The notes under the pieces are model-generated. The model was not told the DNA's origin. It did no database searches and worked only from the letters and a program-made list of their open reading frames with translations. Shown in pieces: positions 23,500 through 33,358 of a DNA stretch of 64,000 nucleotides. This stretch comes from Bacillus sp. FSL K6-3431. Its GTDB lineage: Bacteria; Bacillota; Bacilli; Bacillales; Bacillaceae_C. Position 1 is the stretch's first letter. Each line of letters starts with the position of its first letter. Location: assembly GCF_038002605.1 (NCBI RefSeq), contig NZ_JBBOCT010000001.1, forward strand, positions 1,860,001-1,924,000, in the 5' to 3' direction. The translations under genes were made by a program, and so were the position numbers.

Positions 23500-23720
23500 A
23501 TCAGACTGTCTGTCCATTCAAACTCATTTTTTTCAATATGTTATGTATTAAGGCCGGGCAAATATAAATACATTTTGAAGGAGCGATGAATGTATGTAGT
23601 TTGAAGACGAGTCTTCCGATTTTGTAGAAGGTACCTAACGAAGACAGCGTGACTGACGACGTGAGAAGAAGACGAGATAGAGATGGTTTTTGCTGTTCTC
23701 GTTTTTGGGATATTCAGAGA
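23500..23720 (+). pseudogene. decayed copy of the coat-like gene (copy B)
   Basis: The upstream blocks TCAGACTGTCTGTCCATTCA, AATATGTTATGTATTAAGG and GAAGGAGCGATGAATGT are preserved, but the start ATG at 23594 is followed at once by TAG. Reading on in that frame gives F-E-D-E-S-S-D-F then several stops and Arg/Asp/Lys-rich fragments, as expected of the same family. The copy therefore kept its promoter-like block and lost coding capacity. The spacer 23721-23855 holds nothing else recognisable. Confidence 0.6.
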
Positions 23721-23855
23721 GACTAGGCCAATTGAGTATTCTATTGTATAAACATTCTCCATGAAATATAACTAATTGATGTTGCTTCAGAACAAGAAAG
23801 GATTCTTTACGAAAAAGAACACTTTCTTATCTCTGTCCTTAATCAAAAATGGGCA

Positions 23856-23955
23856 AATTCACCAGACTGTCTGTCCAATCAATTCTAGTCATTCTTCAAT
23901 ATGTTATTAACAAAGGCCAATGGCTTTTAATATATATTTAAGGAGCGATAATTGT
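23856..23955 (+). promoter_or_regulatory. conserved upstream block of the coat-like gene family, copy C
   Basis: Contains ACCAGACTGTCTGTCCAATC, CAATATGTTATTAACAAAGG and AAGGAGCGATAATTGT directly before the ATG at 23956; shared with copies A and B. The AATATGTTA core is one base off the sigma-K -10 consensus. Confidence 0.5.
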
Positions 23956-24378
23956 ATGTGGCATGAAGATGACGATAGAGTGGAATCAGAAGATTTCGGC
24001 AAAAGACGTAAAAGAAGAAAAAGATCATTTTGTGATTGCGAGCGCGACCGAGATTGGGACTGTGAAAGTAGTGAACATGATCGGGATTGTGGTTGCGAAA
24101 GTAGCGATCGGGATCGGGATCGGGATCGTGATCGGGATCGGGATTGTGGTTGTGAAAAAGGTGAGCGGGATCACGGACGTTGCAAAGGATGTGTTTGTCA
24201 CCAGCTGAAGAAGCTATCAACTGGTACTACAATCGATATTACAACTACAGGCTTAAATAATTTTGCCACTGTAACATTCCGCCGTTTTGACAGAAGAACT
24301 TGTTGCGCAACATTTACACAAGGATCTGCTGAAGTTATTGTAGATTGTCGGGAAATCAAAGCGATTCGCTTACCTTAA
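23956..24378 (+). CDS. Cys/Arg-Asp-rich spore-coat-like protein
   Basis: 140 residues in two parts. Residues 1-80 are extremely charged, with a basic patch K-R-R-K-R-R-K-R, spaced C-x-C pairs (CDC, CGC, CGC) and a run of about six R-D dipeptides encoded by repeated CGGGAT-type hexamers. Residues 85-140 form a compact beta-rich domain with TGLNNFATVTF, RRTCCATF and VDCREI. Such Cys- and charge-rich layout suits cross-linked spore-coat proteins, but I cannot name the family. The start is ATG at 23956, preceded by AAGGAGCGATAATTGT; an in-frame ATG at 23920 has no ribosome site. A strong terminator follows. Confidence 0.75.
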   Translation: MWHEDDDRVESEDFGKRRKRRKRSFCDCERDRDWDCESSEHDRDCGCESSDRDRDRDRDRDRDCGCEKGERDHGRCKGCVCHQLKKLSTGTTIDITTTGLNNFATVTFRRFDRRTCCATFTQGSAEVIVDCREIKAIRLP

Positions 24379-24385
24379 TAAATAT

Positions 24386-24419
24386 TTAAAGGGCTTTTCA
24401 ACATTGAAAAGCCCTTTAA
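24386..24419 (+). terminator. terminator of the coat-like gene
   Basis: TTAAAGGGCTTTTCAA-CA-TTGAAAAGCCCTTTAA, a perfect 16-bp stem. Confidence 0.88.
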
Positions 24420-24479
24420 TACTTAATAATTGCTCAAATAAATAAGTAAAAAAACTGTTTATTGTTATTTTTAAATAAA

Positions 24480-24516
24480 ACAAAAGGAACCTTCGGAATA
24501 ATTTCGAAGGTTCCAT
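24480..24516 (-). terminator. terminator of pgi
   Basis: GGAACCTTCGA / TCCGAAGGTTCC stem followed by TTTTG TTTT on the minus strand, just after the pgi stop. Confidence 0.85.
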
Positions 24517-24530
24517 TAAAAAATTATTAA

Positions 24531-25877
24531 TTATAATCTCTTTTCCAACTCAGCTTTTTTCTCTTCAAATCCTGGCTTACCTAATAAAGCGAACATATTT
24601 ACTTTGTATGCTTCTACTCCTGGTTGATCAAATGGATTTACTCCTAGTAAGTAGCCACTCAAAGCACATGCTTTTTCAAAAAAGTAAACTAGATAACCGA
24701 ATGTGTATGCATCCATTGCCGGAATCTCAACAACAAGATTCGGAACATCTCCATCTGTATGCGCCAGCAATGTCCCTTCGAAAGCTTTGTCGTTTACAAA
24801 TTCAACTGTTTTTCCTTCTAGATAATTGAGGCCATCAAGATCTCCAGCTTCACTTTCAATGATTAGCTCATGGCGTGACGTTCGAACTTTGATAACTGTT
24901 TCAAATAGATCCCGACGACCTTCTTGTACATATTGTCCCATTGAATGAAGATCTGTTGAAAAGTTTGCTGATGCTGGGAATATTCCTTTTTGGTCTTTCC
25001 CTTCACTTTCCCCGAAAAGCTGTTTCCACCATTCAGAAAAATATTGCAAACCAGGCTCATAATTAATGAGCATTTCGATTGTCTTTCCTTTGTTATATAA
25101 TACATTACGGATCGCTGCGTATTGATAGGCAATATTACTCTCAAGGTCTGCAGTACTGAATTCCTCACGCGCATCAGCGGCACCCTTCATCATATCTTCT
25201 ATTGCAACACCACTAACTGCAATTGGAAGTAAACCAACCGCTGTAAGAACGGAATAACGTCCACCGACATCATCTGGAATGACGAATGTTTCATAGCCCT
25301 CTTCATTTGATAATGTTTTAAGCGCACCCTTTTCCTGATCCGTTGTAGCAAAGATACGTGCTTTCGCTTCTTCACTACCATACTTTTCCTCAAGTAGTTT
25401 TCGGAAAATACGGAAAGCTAGTGCTGGCTCTGTAGTTGTTCCTGATTTGGAAATAACATTAATCGAAAAATCTTTGTCATTAAGTAAATCTAATACATCA
25501 GTCATATATGTTGAACTAATATTATTTCCCACAAAAATAATTTGCGGTGCCTTACGTTGTTCCTTAGAAACTGCATTATAGAAACTGTGGTTCAACATTT
25601 CAAGTGCAGCACGTGCTCCTAAGTAAGAACCACCAATCCCAATAACGAGTAATACGTCGCTATCAGACTTAATTTTTTCTGCTGCTCTCTGAATCCGTGA
25701 AAATTCATCGCGATCATAGTCTACAGGTAGATCAATCCACCCGAGATAATCACTTCCCGCACCCGTTTGTTCGTGAAGTTGCTTGTGCGCCGTTTCCACC
25801 GCACCTTGCAAGTATGTAATTTCATGTTCTTCAAAAAATGTTAATGCTTTTGAATAATCAAATTTAATATGTCCCAT
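24531..25877 (-). CDS. pgi: glucose-6-phosphate isomerase
   Basis: Interconverts glucose-6-phosphate and fructose-6-phosphate in glycolysis and gluconeogenesis. At 448 residues it belongs to the short Gram-positive PGI group. Two SIS domains are visible; the sugar-phosphate sites are [16 protein letters not shown] (near residue 80) and [14 protein letters not shown] (near 145), and the catalytic region contains [14 protein letters not shown] and [25 protein letters not shown] precedes the ATG. It is transcribed alone, with its own terminator. Confidence 0.97.
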   Translation of the reverse strand: MGHIKFDYSKALTFFEEHEITYLQGAVETAHKQLHEQTGAGSDYLGWIDLPVDYDRDEFSRIQRAAEKIKSDSDVLLVIGIGGSYLGARAALEMLNHSFYNAVSKEQRKAPQIIFVGNNISSTYMTDVLDLLNDKDFSINVISKSGTTTEPALAFRIFRKLLEEKYGSEEAKARIFATTDQEKGALKTLSNEEGYETFVIPDDVGGRYSVLTAVGLLPIAVSGVAIEDMMKGAADAREEFSTADLESNIAYQYAAIRNVLYNKGKTIEMLINYEPGLQYFSEWWKQLFGESEGKDQKGIFPASANFSTDLHSMGQYVQEGRRDLFETVIKVRTSRHELIIESEAGDLDGLNYLEGKTVEFVNDKAFEGTLLAHTDGDVPNLVVEIPAMDAYTFGYLVYFFEKACALSGYLLGVNPFDQPGVEAYKVNMFALLGKPGFEEKKAELEKRL

Positions 25878-25992
25878 CTAATAACCTCCCTGAGCGATAT
25901 TTAGAGATCTTTTCATCAATCATCTAAATTGTACTTTAGCGGAAATATTGAAAATTTACAAGAAATCATGCATTTTTAATCTCAAATATAAA

Positions 25993-26026
25993 TTGCCGAC
26001 ATCAAAACAAATAATGACATCGGCAA
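25993..26026 (-). terminator. probable terminator of the roc operon
   Basis: TTGCCGATGTCA and TGATGTCGGCAA flank a ten-base loop with G-T pairs in the stem, then TTTATATTT on the minus strand. It lies about 200 bases after the dehydrogenase stop, with a repeat element in between. Confidence 0.55.
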
Positions 26027-26096
26027 TATGGACTCGTAGGATGTAAGTCATAACAGCGTTACCTCATGACGTGGCATTCTAAACGTTGTTCCTTAC

Positions 26097-26227
26097 TGTC
26101 TAGCTGCAAACTTTACGATTCTGCCAACGATAAGTCAACATCGAATCGCTTACGCTCTTCGTGTTTCCTTTATCTCGTCAGAATCCCTAAAAGTTTGTAC
26201 GTCGCTTAACAGGCACCTTCCGCTTTT
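26097..26227. repeat. palindromic repeat element, second copy
   Basis: Starts TGTCTAGCTGCAAACTTT and ends CAGGCACCTTCCGCTTTT, like the ends of the element at 9757-9873. CAAACTTTACGATTCTG near the left end is an imperfect inverted repeat of CAGAATCCCTAAAAGTTTG on the right. It fills most of the gap between pgi and the glutamate dehydrogenase gene. Confidence 0.5.
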
Positions 26228-26229
26228 CT

Positions 26230-27474
26230 TTACACCCAGCCTCTGAATCTTGATGCTTCGGCTACATTTCTCATGCCTACCATATATGCTGCGAGGCGCA
26301 TGTTTATTCTACGACTTTCTGCTGTTTTATAAACGTTTTCGAAGGCAGTTACAAGTTTTTCTTGTAGTTTTTCATTTACTTCTTCTTCTGTCCAATAATA
26401 ACCTTGGTTGTTTTGCACCCATTCGAAATAGGAAACCGTCACTCCACCAGCACTTGCTAATACATCGGGTACTAATAGTATGCCGCGATCTGTTAATATC
26501 TTCGTAGCTTCCTCTGTCGTTGGACCATTAGCCGCTTCTACTACAATCGATGCTTTTATGTTCGGTGCATTTTCAGCTGTAATTTGATTTGAAACTGCAG
26601 CTGGCACAATAATATCGCAATCAAGTTCAAATAATTCCTTATTTGTAATTGTATTTTCAAATAATGTTGTGACAGTACCGAAACTGTCACGACGATCAAG
26701 CAAATAGTCAATGTCTAGGCCATCAGGATCATGAAGTGCTCCATATGCGTCAGAGATACCTACAATTTTCGCTCCCGCATCATACAAAAATTTCGAAAGG
26801 AAGCTCCCCGCATTTCCAAATCCTTGAATAACAATTCTTGCATCTTTTAGATTAAGTCCACGTTTTTTTGCTGCCTCTTCAATACAAATGGTCACACCTT
26901 GAGCTGTTGCTTTTTCCCGTCCTTGAGATCCTCCAAGCACAATCGGCTTACCAGTAATAAAACCAGGGGAATCATTTTCTCGAAGACGACTGTACTCATC
27001 CATCATCCAAGCCATTATTTGTGAGTTCGTATATACATCGGGAGCTGGGATATCTTTAGTTGGCCCGACGAACTGGCTAATCGCCCTTACATAGCCACGA
27101 CTAAGTCGTTCGACTTCTCCCATAGACATTGTCCGAGGATCACAGATAATACCGCCTTTTCCACCACCATAAGGAAGATTAACGATTCCACATTTAATAC
27201 TCATCCACATGGACATCGCCTTTACCTCTTCTTCTGTTACTTCAGGGTGATAACGAACTCCCCCTTTTGTAGGACCAACAGAATCATTGTGCTGTGCACG
27301 AAAACCAGTATATACTTTTACAGAACCATCATCCATTCTTACAGGAATACGAACTGTAAGCATTCTTAACGGTTCTTTCAATAGCTCATACATCTCTTCG
27401 CCAAACCCAAGCTTGTTAAGGCCATCTTTAATAACCTCTTGTGTTGATGTGAATAAGTTTAGATTTTCTGCCAT
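26230..27474 (-). CDS. rocG: NAD-specific glutamate dehydrogenase
   Basis: 414 residues, Glu/Leu/Phe/Val dehydrogenase fold. The substrate domain has GFRAQHNDSVGPTKGGVRYH, KCGIVNLPYGGGKGGI and GPTKDIPAPDVYT; the nucleotide domain has the Rossmann motif VIQGFGNAGSFLSKFL. It oxidises glutamate to 2-oxoglutarate and ammonia. It is the third gene of a run rocA-rocD-GDH (42 bases after rocD), so it most likely acts in catabolism, which is why the rocG name is preferred to gudB; the sequence alone does not separate them. AAAGAGGCGAAAAACG precedes the ATG. Confidence 0.93.
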   Translation of the reverse strand: MAENLNLFTSTQEVIKDGLNKLGFGEEMYELLKEPLRMLTVRIPVRMDDGSVKVYTGFRAQHNDSVGPTKGGVRYHPEVTEEEVKAMSMWMSIKCGIVNLPYGGGKGGIICDPRTMSMGEVERLSRGYVRAISQFVGPTKDIPAPDVYTNSQIMAWMMDEYSRLRENDSPGFITGKPIVLGGSQGREKATAQGVTICIEEAAKKRGLNLKDARIVIQGFGNAGSFLSKFLYDAGAKIVGISDAYGALHDPDGLDIDYLLDRRDSFGTVTTLFENTITNKELFELDCDIIVPAAVSNQITAENAPNIKASIVVEAANGPTTEEATKILTDRGILLVPDVLASAGGVTVSYFEWVQNNQGYYWTEEEVNEKLQEKLVTAFENVYKTAESRRINMRLAAYMVGMRNVAEASRFRGWV

Positions 27475-27516
27475 CGTTTTTCGCCTCTTTATTTTGTAAT
27501 CAAATTTATTATAGCA

Positions 27517-28710
27517 TCATGAGAATAGTTTATTAATACGTTCAAAAGCCCAATCCAATTCTTTTTTTGTAATAATAAGCGGTGGAGATAAACGAATTAC
27601 TGTATCGTGCGTTTCTTTACACAAAATTCCCTCATTCATAAGTGCTTCGCAATATTTACGGGCATCTTCAAATAATTCAACTCCGATAAATAATCCTTTT
27701 CCCCTTACTTCTTTTATCGACTGATGATCTATCTCTTTTAATTTTGACATAAAATAATGTCCTAATTCAAGCGAACGCTCAGTTAACTTTTCATTTTCAA
27801 TAACTTCAAGTGCAGCGATTGATACGGCACACGCAAGTGGATTGCCACCAAATGTAGAACCGTGTGAGCCAGGATTAAAGACCCCAAGTATATTTCGATT
27901 TGCAGCAACACATGATATTGGAAAAATTCCCGCACCAAGGGCTTTCCCTAAAATGTACATATCAGGTACAACATTTTCCCAATCACTAGCGAACATTTTC
28001 CCTGTTCTGCCAAGTCCCGATTGAATCTCATCGGCAAGAAATAATACATTACTTTCCTTGCACAGGTCGAATGCTGCTTTTATATACCCTTTGGGAGGGA
28101 TAATTATTCCTGCTTCCCCTTGAATAGGTTCAATGATAAAAGCAGCTGTTTCAGATGTAATCGCAAGCTTTAGAGCATCTATATCCCCGTAAGCGACCGA
28201 TTTGATACCTGGGAGCATAGGACCGAATCCTCGCTTATATTCCTCTTCAGAAGATAGGGATACAGCTGTCATTGTTCGACCGTGGAAATTACCTTCACAA
28301 GCAATAATTTCCGCTTTATTTTCAGCAATTCCTTTTGTCTCATAAGCCCAACGTCGAGCGGCTTTCACCGCAGTTTCTACTGCTTCTGCGCCAGTATTCA
28401 TCGGTAAAACCATGTCTTTTTTTGTTATATTACTTATCTTTTCATACCATAGACCAAGCTGATCATGATGAAATGCACGCGATGTTAATGTAACACGACT
28501 AGCCTGATTCGTTAATGCCTGAATGACTTTAGGATGACAATGCCCTTGATTAACCGCAGAATAGGCACTGAGCATATCCATGTATCGATTCCCTTCAAGG
28601 TCTTTCACCCAAACACCTTTTGCTTCAGAAATCACGATAGGAAGTGGATGATAATTTTTCGCACCATACTTTTCTGTTTGGCTAATAATGTAATCTGTTT
28701 TCATTGTCAT
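27517..28710 (-). CDS. rocD: ornithine aminotransferase
   Basis: A fold-type I, class III PLP enzyme that moves the delta-amino group of ornithine to 2-oxoglutarate, giving glutamate-5-semialdehyde. The 397 residues show [19 protein letters not shown] near residue 105, the PLP-Asp stretch [16 protein letters not shown] and the Schiff-base lysine in [12 protein letters not shown]. The ATG at 28710 lies after AAAGGGGG; translation from the GTG at 28737 would place the ribosome site inside the gene. The product feeds the adjacent RocA. Confidence 0.95.
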   Translation of the reverse strand: MTMKTDYIISQTEKYGAKNYHPLPIVISEAKGVWVKDLEGNRYMDMLSAYSAVNQGHCHPKVIQALTNQASRVTLTSRAFHHDQLGLWYEKISNITKKDMVLPMNTGAEAVETAVKAARRWAYETKGIAENKAEIIACEGNFHGRTMTAVSLSSEEEYKRGFGPMLPGIKSVAYGDIDALKLAITSETAAFIIEPIQGEAGIIIPPKGYIKAAFDLCKESNVLFLADEIQSGLGRTGKMFASDWENVVPDMYILGKALGAGIFPISCVAANRNILGVFNPGSHGSTFGGNPLACAVSIAALEVIENEKLTERSLELGHYFMSKLKEIDHQSIKEVRGKGLFIGVELFEDARKYCEALMNEGILCKETHDTVIRLSPPLIITKKELDWAFERINKLFS

Positions 28711-28791
28711 ATTATAAGAACCCCCTTTGCCAATCACTTTCTTACAATGGAGAGTTTTTCTTTATATGAACAGTTTCACTTCTACTAACAT

Positions 28792-30336
28792 CTACAGCAT
28801 TTCCGAAGTCGTTTTCGCTTGCATATGCAACAATAGATAATCAGGACCACCAGCTTTTGAGTCAGTACCAGACATATTAAAACCACCAAATGGCTGATAT
28901 CCGACAATCGCACCGGTACAGCCCCGATTGAAATAAAGATTTCCTACATGAAAATCTTCGCGAGCCTGCTCTATATGCTGTCGGTTATTGGTAATGACTG
29001 CGCCCGTTAACCCATATTCTGTATTATTAGCTATAGCGATTGCCTCGGTAAAATTCTTAGCTTTTGCAAATGCAACAACAGGACCGAATATTTCTTCTTT
29101 CATAAGGCGCGCTTCCACATTAAGTCCTGAAAAAATGGTTGGTTGGATAAAGTAACCTTTTGAATCGTCCCCTATTCCCCCTATCATTAATTCTCCTTCT
29201 TCCTTACCGATCTCTATATATTGCATTATTTTATTAAAAGCTTGTTGGTCATTGACAGGTCCCATATAGTTATTACTATTTGTTGGATCACCAATTGTCA
29301 ATTCTGCTGTCAGTTCCACAGCCCGGTTGAGTACGGATTCGTATACATCCTCTACTATAATGGCACGTGAACACGCTGAACACTTTTGACCTGAAAATCC
29401 AAATGCTGATTTCACAATCGATTGTGCAGCTAATTCTAGATCCGCTTCTTTATCAACGATAATTGTATCTTTCCCACCCATTTCGGCAATAACACGCTTG
29501 AGCCACATTTGTCCTTCATATACTTTTGCCGCACGCTCATAAATACGGGTTCCTACTTCTCTAGAACCAGTAAAACTAATAAAACGAGTTTTGGGATGAT
29601 CGACTAAATAATCTCCAATTTCGGTCCCACTACCTGGAATAAAGTTAACGACACCATTTGGCAGACCAGCTTCTTCAAGAACTTCTATAAATTTGGCAGC
29701 AATAATCGGAGTCGTTGATGCCGGTTTTAATAAAACTGTATTTCCTGTAACGAGCGTAGCTACTGTCGTTCCAGCCATTATCGCAAAAGCGAAATTCCAT
29801 GGTGAAATAACAATACCTACACCTAATGGGATATAATCGTAACGGTTATATTCCCCTGTCCTACTTTCTACTTTCTTTCCACATTTTAGCTTTAAGACTT
29901 GACGACCATAATACTCAAGAAAATCAATACCTTCCGCAATATCCGCATCTGCTTCATTCCAAGGCTTCCCGGCTTCCTTAACAAGCAAAGCGGAAAATTC
30001 ATGTTTTCTTCGACGGATAATAGCCGCAGCCTTAAATAGTATATCCGCCCGTATGTTAGATTCTACTTTTCTCCATATTTCAAAAGCATCGAGTGCACTG
30101 TTCATTGCCTGTTCTGCTATTTCTTTGTTCGTTTTTGATACATTTCCAATCACTTCTACTTTATTCGCTGGATTGTAAGATGTAATTTTTTCTTCTGTCG
30201 AAATACGTTCACCGTTGATGATGAGAGAATAATCTTTACCTAGATAGCTATTTACTGCTTCTAATCCTGCTTCAAAGGCCTTTTTATTGGCCCCTTTCGA
30301 AAAATCAGTAAATGGTTCATGTTTGTAAGGAATCAT
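28792..30336 (-). CDS. rocA: L-glutamate-gamma-semialdehyde (1-pyrroline-5-carboxylate) dehydrogenase
   Basis: 514 residues, the usual length of the RocA/PutC aldehyde dehydrogenases. Cofactor region [14 protein letters not shown], the general-base Glu in [14 protein letters not shown] and the catalytic Cys in [14 protein letters not shown] are all present, with the C-terminal [14 protein letters not shown]. It oxidises glutamate semialdehyde (from ornithine or proline) to glutamate with NAD. First gene of the rocA-rocD-GDH run; GAGGAGGAATATAG precedes the ATG. No proline dehydrogenase gene is next to it. Confidence 0.95.
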   Translation of the reverse strand: MIPYKHEPFTDFSKGANKKAFEAGLEAVNSYLGKDYSLIINGERISTEEKITSYNPANKVEVIGNVSKTNKEIAEQAMNSALDAFEIWRKVESNIRADILFKAAAIIRRRKHEFSALLVKEAGKPWNEADADIAEGIDFLEYYGRQVLKLKCGKKVESRTGEYNRYDYIPLGVGIVISPWNFAFAIMAGTTVATLVTGNTVLLKPASTTPIIAAKFIEVLEEAGLPNGVVNFIPGSGTEIGDYLVDHPKTRFISFTGSREVGTRIYERAAKVYEGQMWLKRVIAEMGGKDTIIVDKEADLELAAQSIVKSAFGFSGQKCSACSRAIIVEDVYESVLNRAVELTAELTIGDPTNSNNYMGPVNDQQAFNKIMQYIEIGKEEGELMIGGIGDDSKGYFIQPTIFSGLNVEARLMKEEIFGPVVAFAKAKNFTEAIAIANNTEYGLTGAVITNNRQHIEQAREDFHVGNLYFNRGCTGAIVGYQPFGGFNMSGTDSKAGGPDYLLLHMQAKTTSEML

Positions 30337-30423
30337 CTATATTCCTCCTCAACGTTCATATTTTCGTCACATAAATATTATCATACTTTACGGTTGATGG
30401 ATATTAGCATGAATGATTTTTGA

Positions 30424-30462
30424 CAAAAAAAAAGACCCTTCCCTATAATAAGGAAGTGCCTC
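30424..30462 (-). terminator. terminator of yugI
   Basis: CACTTCCTTA / TAGGGAAGGGT stem-loop followed by nine T on the minus strand, between the yugI stop and the rocA promoter region. Confidence 0.75.
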
Positions 30463-30477
30463 TCTGTCTCTATATAA

Positions 30478-30867
30478 TTACTTGTTAATTAAATCTTCGC
30501 GATCGGATTGGTCAATCCACTCTTGAAGCTTATCTTTAAGTGTATTAAACCCTTCGTTACTTGTAGCTTCAGTTTTAACAACTGGTTGACGGCGAGGTTT
30601 CTTCGTTTCTTCTTGTTTCGGCGCTTCTTCTGTTGCGCGAATAGACAAGCTAATTTTTCCTTTTGCCTCGTCAACAGACAATACTTTCACATTTACTTCG
30701 TCACCCAATTTTAAAAATTCATTAATATCTTTTACAAAACCGTGTTTGATTTCGGAAATGTGTACAAGTCCTTGCGTTTCTTCGTCAAGTGCAACAAATG
30801 CACCATATGGTTGAATACCAGTTACTTTACCTTTTAAAACATCGCCTGACTCATATTTTGTCGTCAT
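30478..30867 (-). CDS. yugI: S1-domain RNA-binding protein (general stress protein 13 type)
   Basis: 129 residues. One S1 domain occupies residues 1-75 (GDVLKGKVTGIQPYGAFVAL, GLVHISEIKHGFVKD, VLSVDEAKGKISLSIRA). A charged linker with KKPRRQP follows, then a helical tail GFNTLKDKLQEWIDQS. The same layout occurs in the B. subtilis ribosome-associated stress protein YugI/GSP13. Single gene with its own terminator. Confidence 0.92.
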   Translation of the reverse strand: MTTKYESGDVLKGKVTGIQPYGAFVALDEETQGLVHISEIKHGFVKDINEFLKLGDEVNVKVLSVDEAKGKISLSIRATEEAPKQEETKKPRRQPVVKTEATSNEGFNTLKDKLQEWIDQSDREDLINK

Positions 30868-31038
30868 GGAAACACTCCTAATTATAATAGTTTTTCTCCT
30901 AATTTACGCAATTGTAAATTATACCACAGATTTAAGTGACTTTAAAGATTTTTATTTTTCTATTCATAGCAACTGAACATATACATTGTGTTATTTTACT
31001 CCAAAAGGGTAAAATATATTAAAATTGGAGGAATCGCT

Positions 31039-31881
31039 ATGTCCGTAACTTCTCGCGAAAATCACGCCTTTGTTAATGGAATTGATGTCTACTATGAGGA
31101 ATATCAATCAATAGACTGCGCTCCAGTTTTTCTTTTAATACACGGATTTCTATCATCATCTTTCAGTTTCAGAAAGTTAATTCCTTTATTAGTAAAGGAA
31201 TTTCACGTTATCTCGATTGATATTCCTCCTTTTGGTAAAAGTGGTAAGTCAAAGAACTATCGCTATTCCTATAAAAATATGGCAAAAACGGTGATTGACT
31301 TACTCGACCATCTGTCAATTGATAGCATGTACGCGGCCGGTCACTCAATGGGTGGACAGATTTTGATGAATATCATGCATCAAAGACCCGATTTCATCAA
31401 AAAGACAGTTCTTCTTTGCAGTTCCGCTTATATGCCAAAAGCGAATAACCCTATGATTTTCTCCAGTTATCTTCCCTTATTTGATAGATATATAAAACGT
31501 TATCTTCAAAAAACTGGTGTCGTGGGAAATTTGGAGAATGTTGTATTCGACAAAAGCATGATTAATGAGACAATGATAAATGGATATACGGAGCCTTTTA
31601 ATAATGATCTTATCTTCAGTGCTTTGACAAAATTGATTAGACATCGTGAAGGTGATTTAACTGAAACAGTGTTGCGGAAGATCCATACTCCATGTCTGCT
31701 CATATGGGGAGAACAGGATAAAATAGTTCCTTTACATATTGGGAAGCGACTTGCCAATGATTTACCTCATTCAAAATTTGTTATTTTTAAAAATGCGGGA
31801 CATTTAATTCCCGAGGAAATGCCTATGGATGTATATGTAGAAATCAGAAAGTTTATTTTAGGAGGAGTTAAACATGATTAA
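31039..31881 (+). CDS. yugF: alpha/beta hydrolase
   Basis: 280 residues. The serine nucleophile is in AAGHSMGGQILM, the Asp in WGEQDKIVP and the His in KNAGHLIPEEMP; HGFLSSSFSF near residue 40 is the oxyanion region. The substrate is unknown; the fold suits an esterase or lyase. ATG at 31039 with TTGGAGGAATCGCT upstream; the reading frame is open before it but lacks a ribosome site. It overlaps patB by 8 bases. The yugF-patB pair near kapB resembles the B. subtilis arrangement as I recall it. Confidence 0.88.
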   Translation: MSVTSRENHAFVNGIDVYYEEYQSIDCAPVFLLIHGFLSSSFSFRKLIPLLVKEFHVISIDIPPFGKSGKSKNYRYSYKNMAKTVIDLLDHLSIDSMYAAGHSMGGQILMNIMHQRPDFIKKTVLLCSSAYMPKANNPMIFSSYLPLFDRYIKRYLQKTGVVGNLENVVFDKSMINETMINGYTEPFNNDLIFSALTKLIRHREGDLTETVLRKIHTPCLLIWGEQDKIVPLHIGKRLANDLPHSKFVIFKNAGHLIPEEMPMDVYVEIRKFILGGVKHD

Positions 31882-33037
31882 CTTTGATGAATATATTAAC
31901 CGAAATGAAACATTATCAGTAAAATGGGATGGTTTAGAAAAGATCTTTGGTGATTCAGATCTTTTACCTATGTGGGTAGCCGATATGGACTTCCGTCCCC
32001 CAATACAAGTTTTAGAACAAATGAAACAGCGAATCGAGCACGGCGTTTTCGGTTATACCATCATTGATGAAAGTGCTCAAAGCGCAATAACTACTTGGAC
32101 AAAAAAGCGCCATAATTGGAAAATAGAGCCGGAATGGTTGCTCTTTAGCCCAGGTGTAGTCCCTTCGATCGCTATGGCCGTACAAGCGTTTACCGAAGTC
32201 GGGGATAAAGTATTAGTACAATCTCCAGTTTATACCCCCTTTTTCAATATTATCGAGAGTAATATGAGAGAAGTGGTTAATGCCGAATTAGTACAAAAGA
32301 ATGGACGTTACGAGATAGATTTCATTGATTTCGAAGAAAAGTTAAAAAGTGGTGTAAAGTTATTTCTTTTATGTAGCCCACATAATCCAACAGGAAGAGT
32401 CTGGATGCAGGACGAGTTAAACAGGATGGCAGCGCTTTGCAAAAAATATGATGTTATAATCGCATCTGATGAAATTCATGCAGACATTGTAATGCCTCCT
32501 TATAAACATATACCTATTGCATCACTGAAAGAATCGTATGCAGATAAAACGTTAACCTTTATGGCACCTAGTAAAACTTTTAATTTAGCCGGTCTACAAG
32601 CCTCTTTCATGGTAGTCCCAAATCAAGAAATGAGAGATAAGATCGCAGAGATTCAAGCGAAAAATGGATTCTTCTCATTAAATACTTTTGGAATTATTGC
32701 TATGGAAGCAGCGTATGCACACGGAGAGCAATGGATCGATGAACTGCTAACCTATATTGGGACAAATATTGATTTAATAAAAGGCACAATCAAAGAAAAT
32801 CTACCCAAACTGACTGTAATCGAACCGGAAGGAACATATCTTGTTTGGATTGATTGCCGAAAAACAGGGTTAAGCGATGAAGATTTACGAAAAGTCTTAT
32901 TAGAAATAGGGAAACTAGCAGTAAATTTTGGAGAAGCTTACGGACCCGGTGGTGAAGGATTTATTCGCATAAATGCTGCCTGCCGAAAAGAAACAGTCGA
33001 AGAAGGACTAAAAAGACTTCAGTTAGCACTAGGTTAA
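31874..33037 (+). CDS. patB: PatB/MalY-type cystathionine beta-lyase
   Basis: 387 residues, fold-type I PLP enzyme of the MalY/PatB group (C-S lyase giving homocysteine, pyruvate and ammonia from cystathionine). Landmarks are LLCSPHNPTGRVW, IIASDEIHADIVMP and the Schiff-base lysine in APSKTFNLAGLQASF; the C-terminal arginine is in GFIRINAACRKE. GGAGGAGTTAAAC, which lies inside the end of yugF, precedes the ATG, so the two are coupled. A strong terminator follows. Confidence 0.93.
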   Translation: MINFDEYINRNETLSVKWDGLEKIFGDSDLLPMWVADMDFRPPIQVLEQMKQRIEHGVFGYTIIDESAQSAITTWTKKRHNWKIEPEWLLFSPGVVPSIAMAVQAFTEVGDKVLVQSPVYTPFFNIIESNMREVVNAELVQKNGRYEIDFIDFEEKLKSGVKLFLLCSPHNPTGRVWMQDELNRMAALCKKYDVIIASDEIHADIVMPPYKHIPIASLKESYADKTLTFMAPSKTFNLAGLQASFMVVPNQEMRDKIAEIQAKNGFFSLNTFGIIAMEAAYAHGEQWIDELLTYIGTNIDLIKGTIKENLPKLTVIEPEGTYLVWIDCRKTGLSDEDLRKVLLEIGKLAVNFGEAYGPGGEGFIRINAACRKETVEEGLKRLQLALG

Positions 33038-33044
33038 AAATTAA

Positions 33045-33087
33045 AGTTATGAAAAAGGCTGACGATTAGTCGGCCTTTTTCATAACT
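33045..33087 (+). terminator. terminator of yugF-patB
   Basis: AGTTATGAAAAAGGC and GGCCTTTTTCATAACT pair over about 19 bp with one G-T. The gap 33088-33358 after it shows nothing recognisable. Confidence 0.85.
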
Positions 33088-33358
33088 TGATGGGTCCTAC
33101 GCAATTATTGTGGAAGTGTTGATCAAATCCGTTGCCTTCTTCTTGCTTCTAAAGATGTTGACGATCAATGGATCTCTTTAGTATTCAGGTGGAACAAAAG
33201 GTAGATTCTATTATTAACAACGTCCCAAGAACCCACGGAAGGTGATAAGATATAAGAATAATTCAAGAGGCTAAGAGCATGTGTCAGAGAATAAAGTTCT
33301 GAAACCACGGAAATTCAAAAATACTTTACTTGACGCTTGTCAGGAGCCTCCTCTTATC

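Noticed and set aside
23345..23500. Manganese (yybP-ykoY) riboswitch before the TerC gene
   Set aside because: The leader is short and AT-rich; I could not find the conserved internal loops.
23927..24220. 97-codon minus-strand frame rich in His-Asn-Pro and Asp-Pro repeats
   Set aside because: It is the complement of the Arg-Asp hexamer repeat of the coat-like gene, with no ribosome site.
30337..30423. Sigma-L (-24/-12) promoter upstream of rocA
   Set aside because: No GG-N10-GC pair at the right spacing was found; only weak sigma-A-like hexamers.
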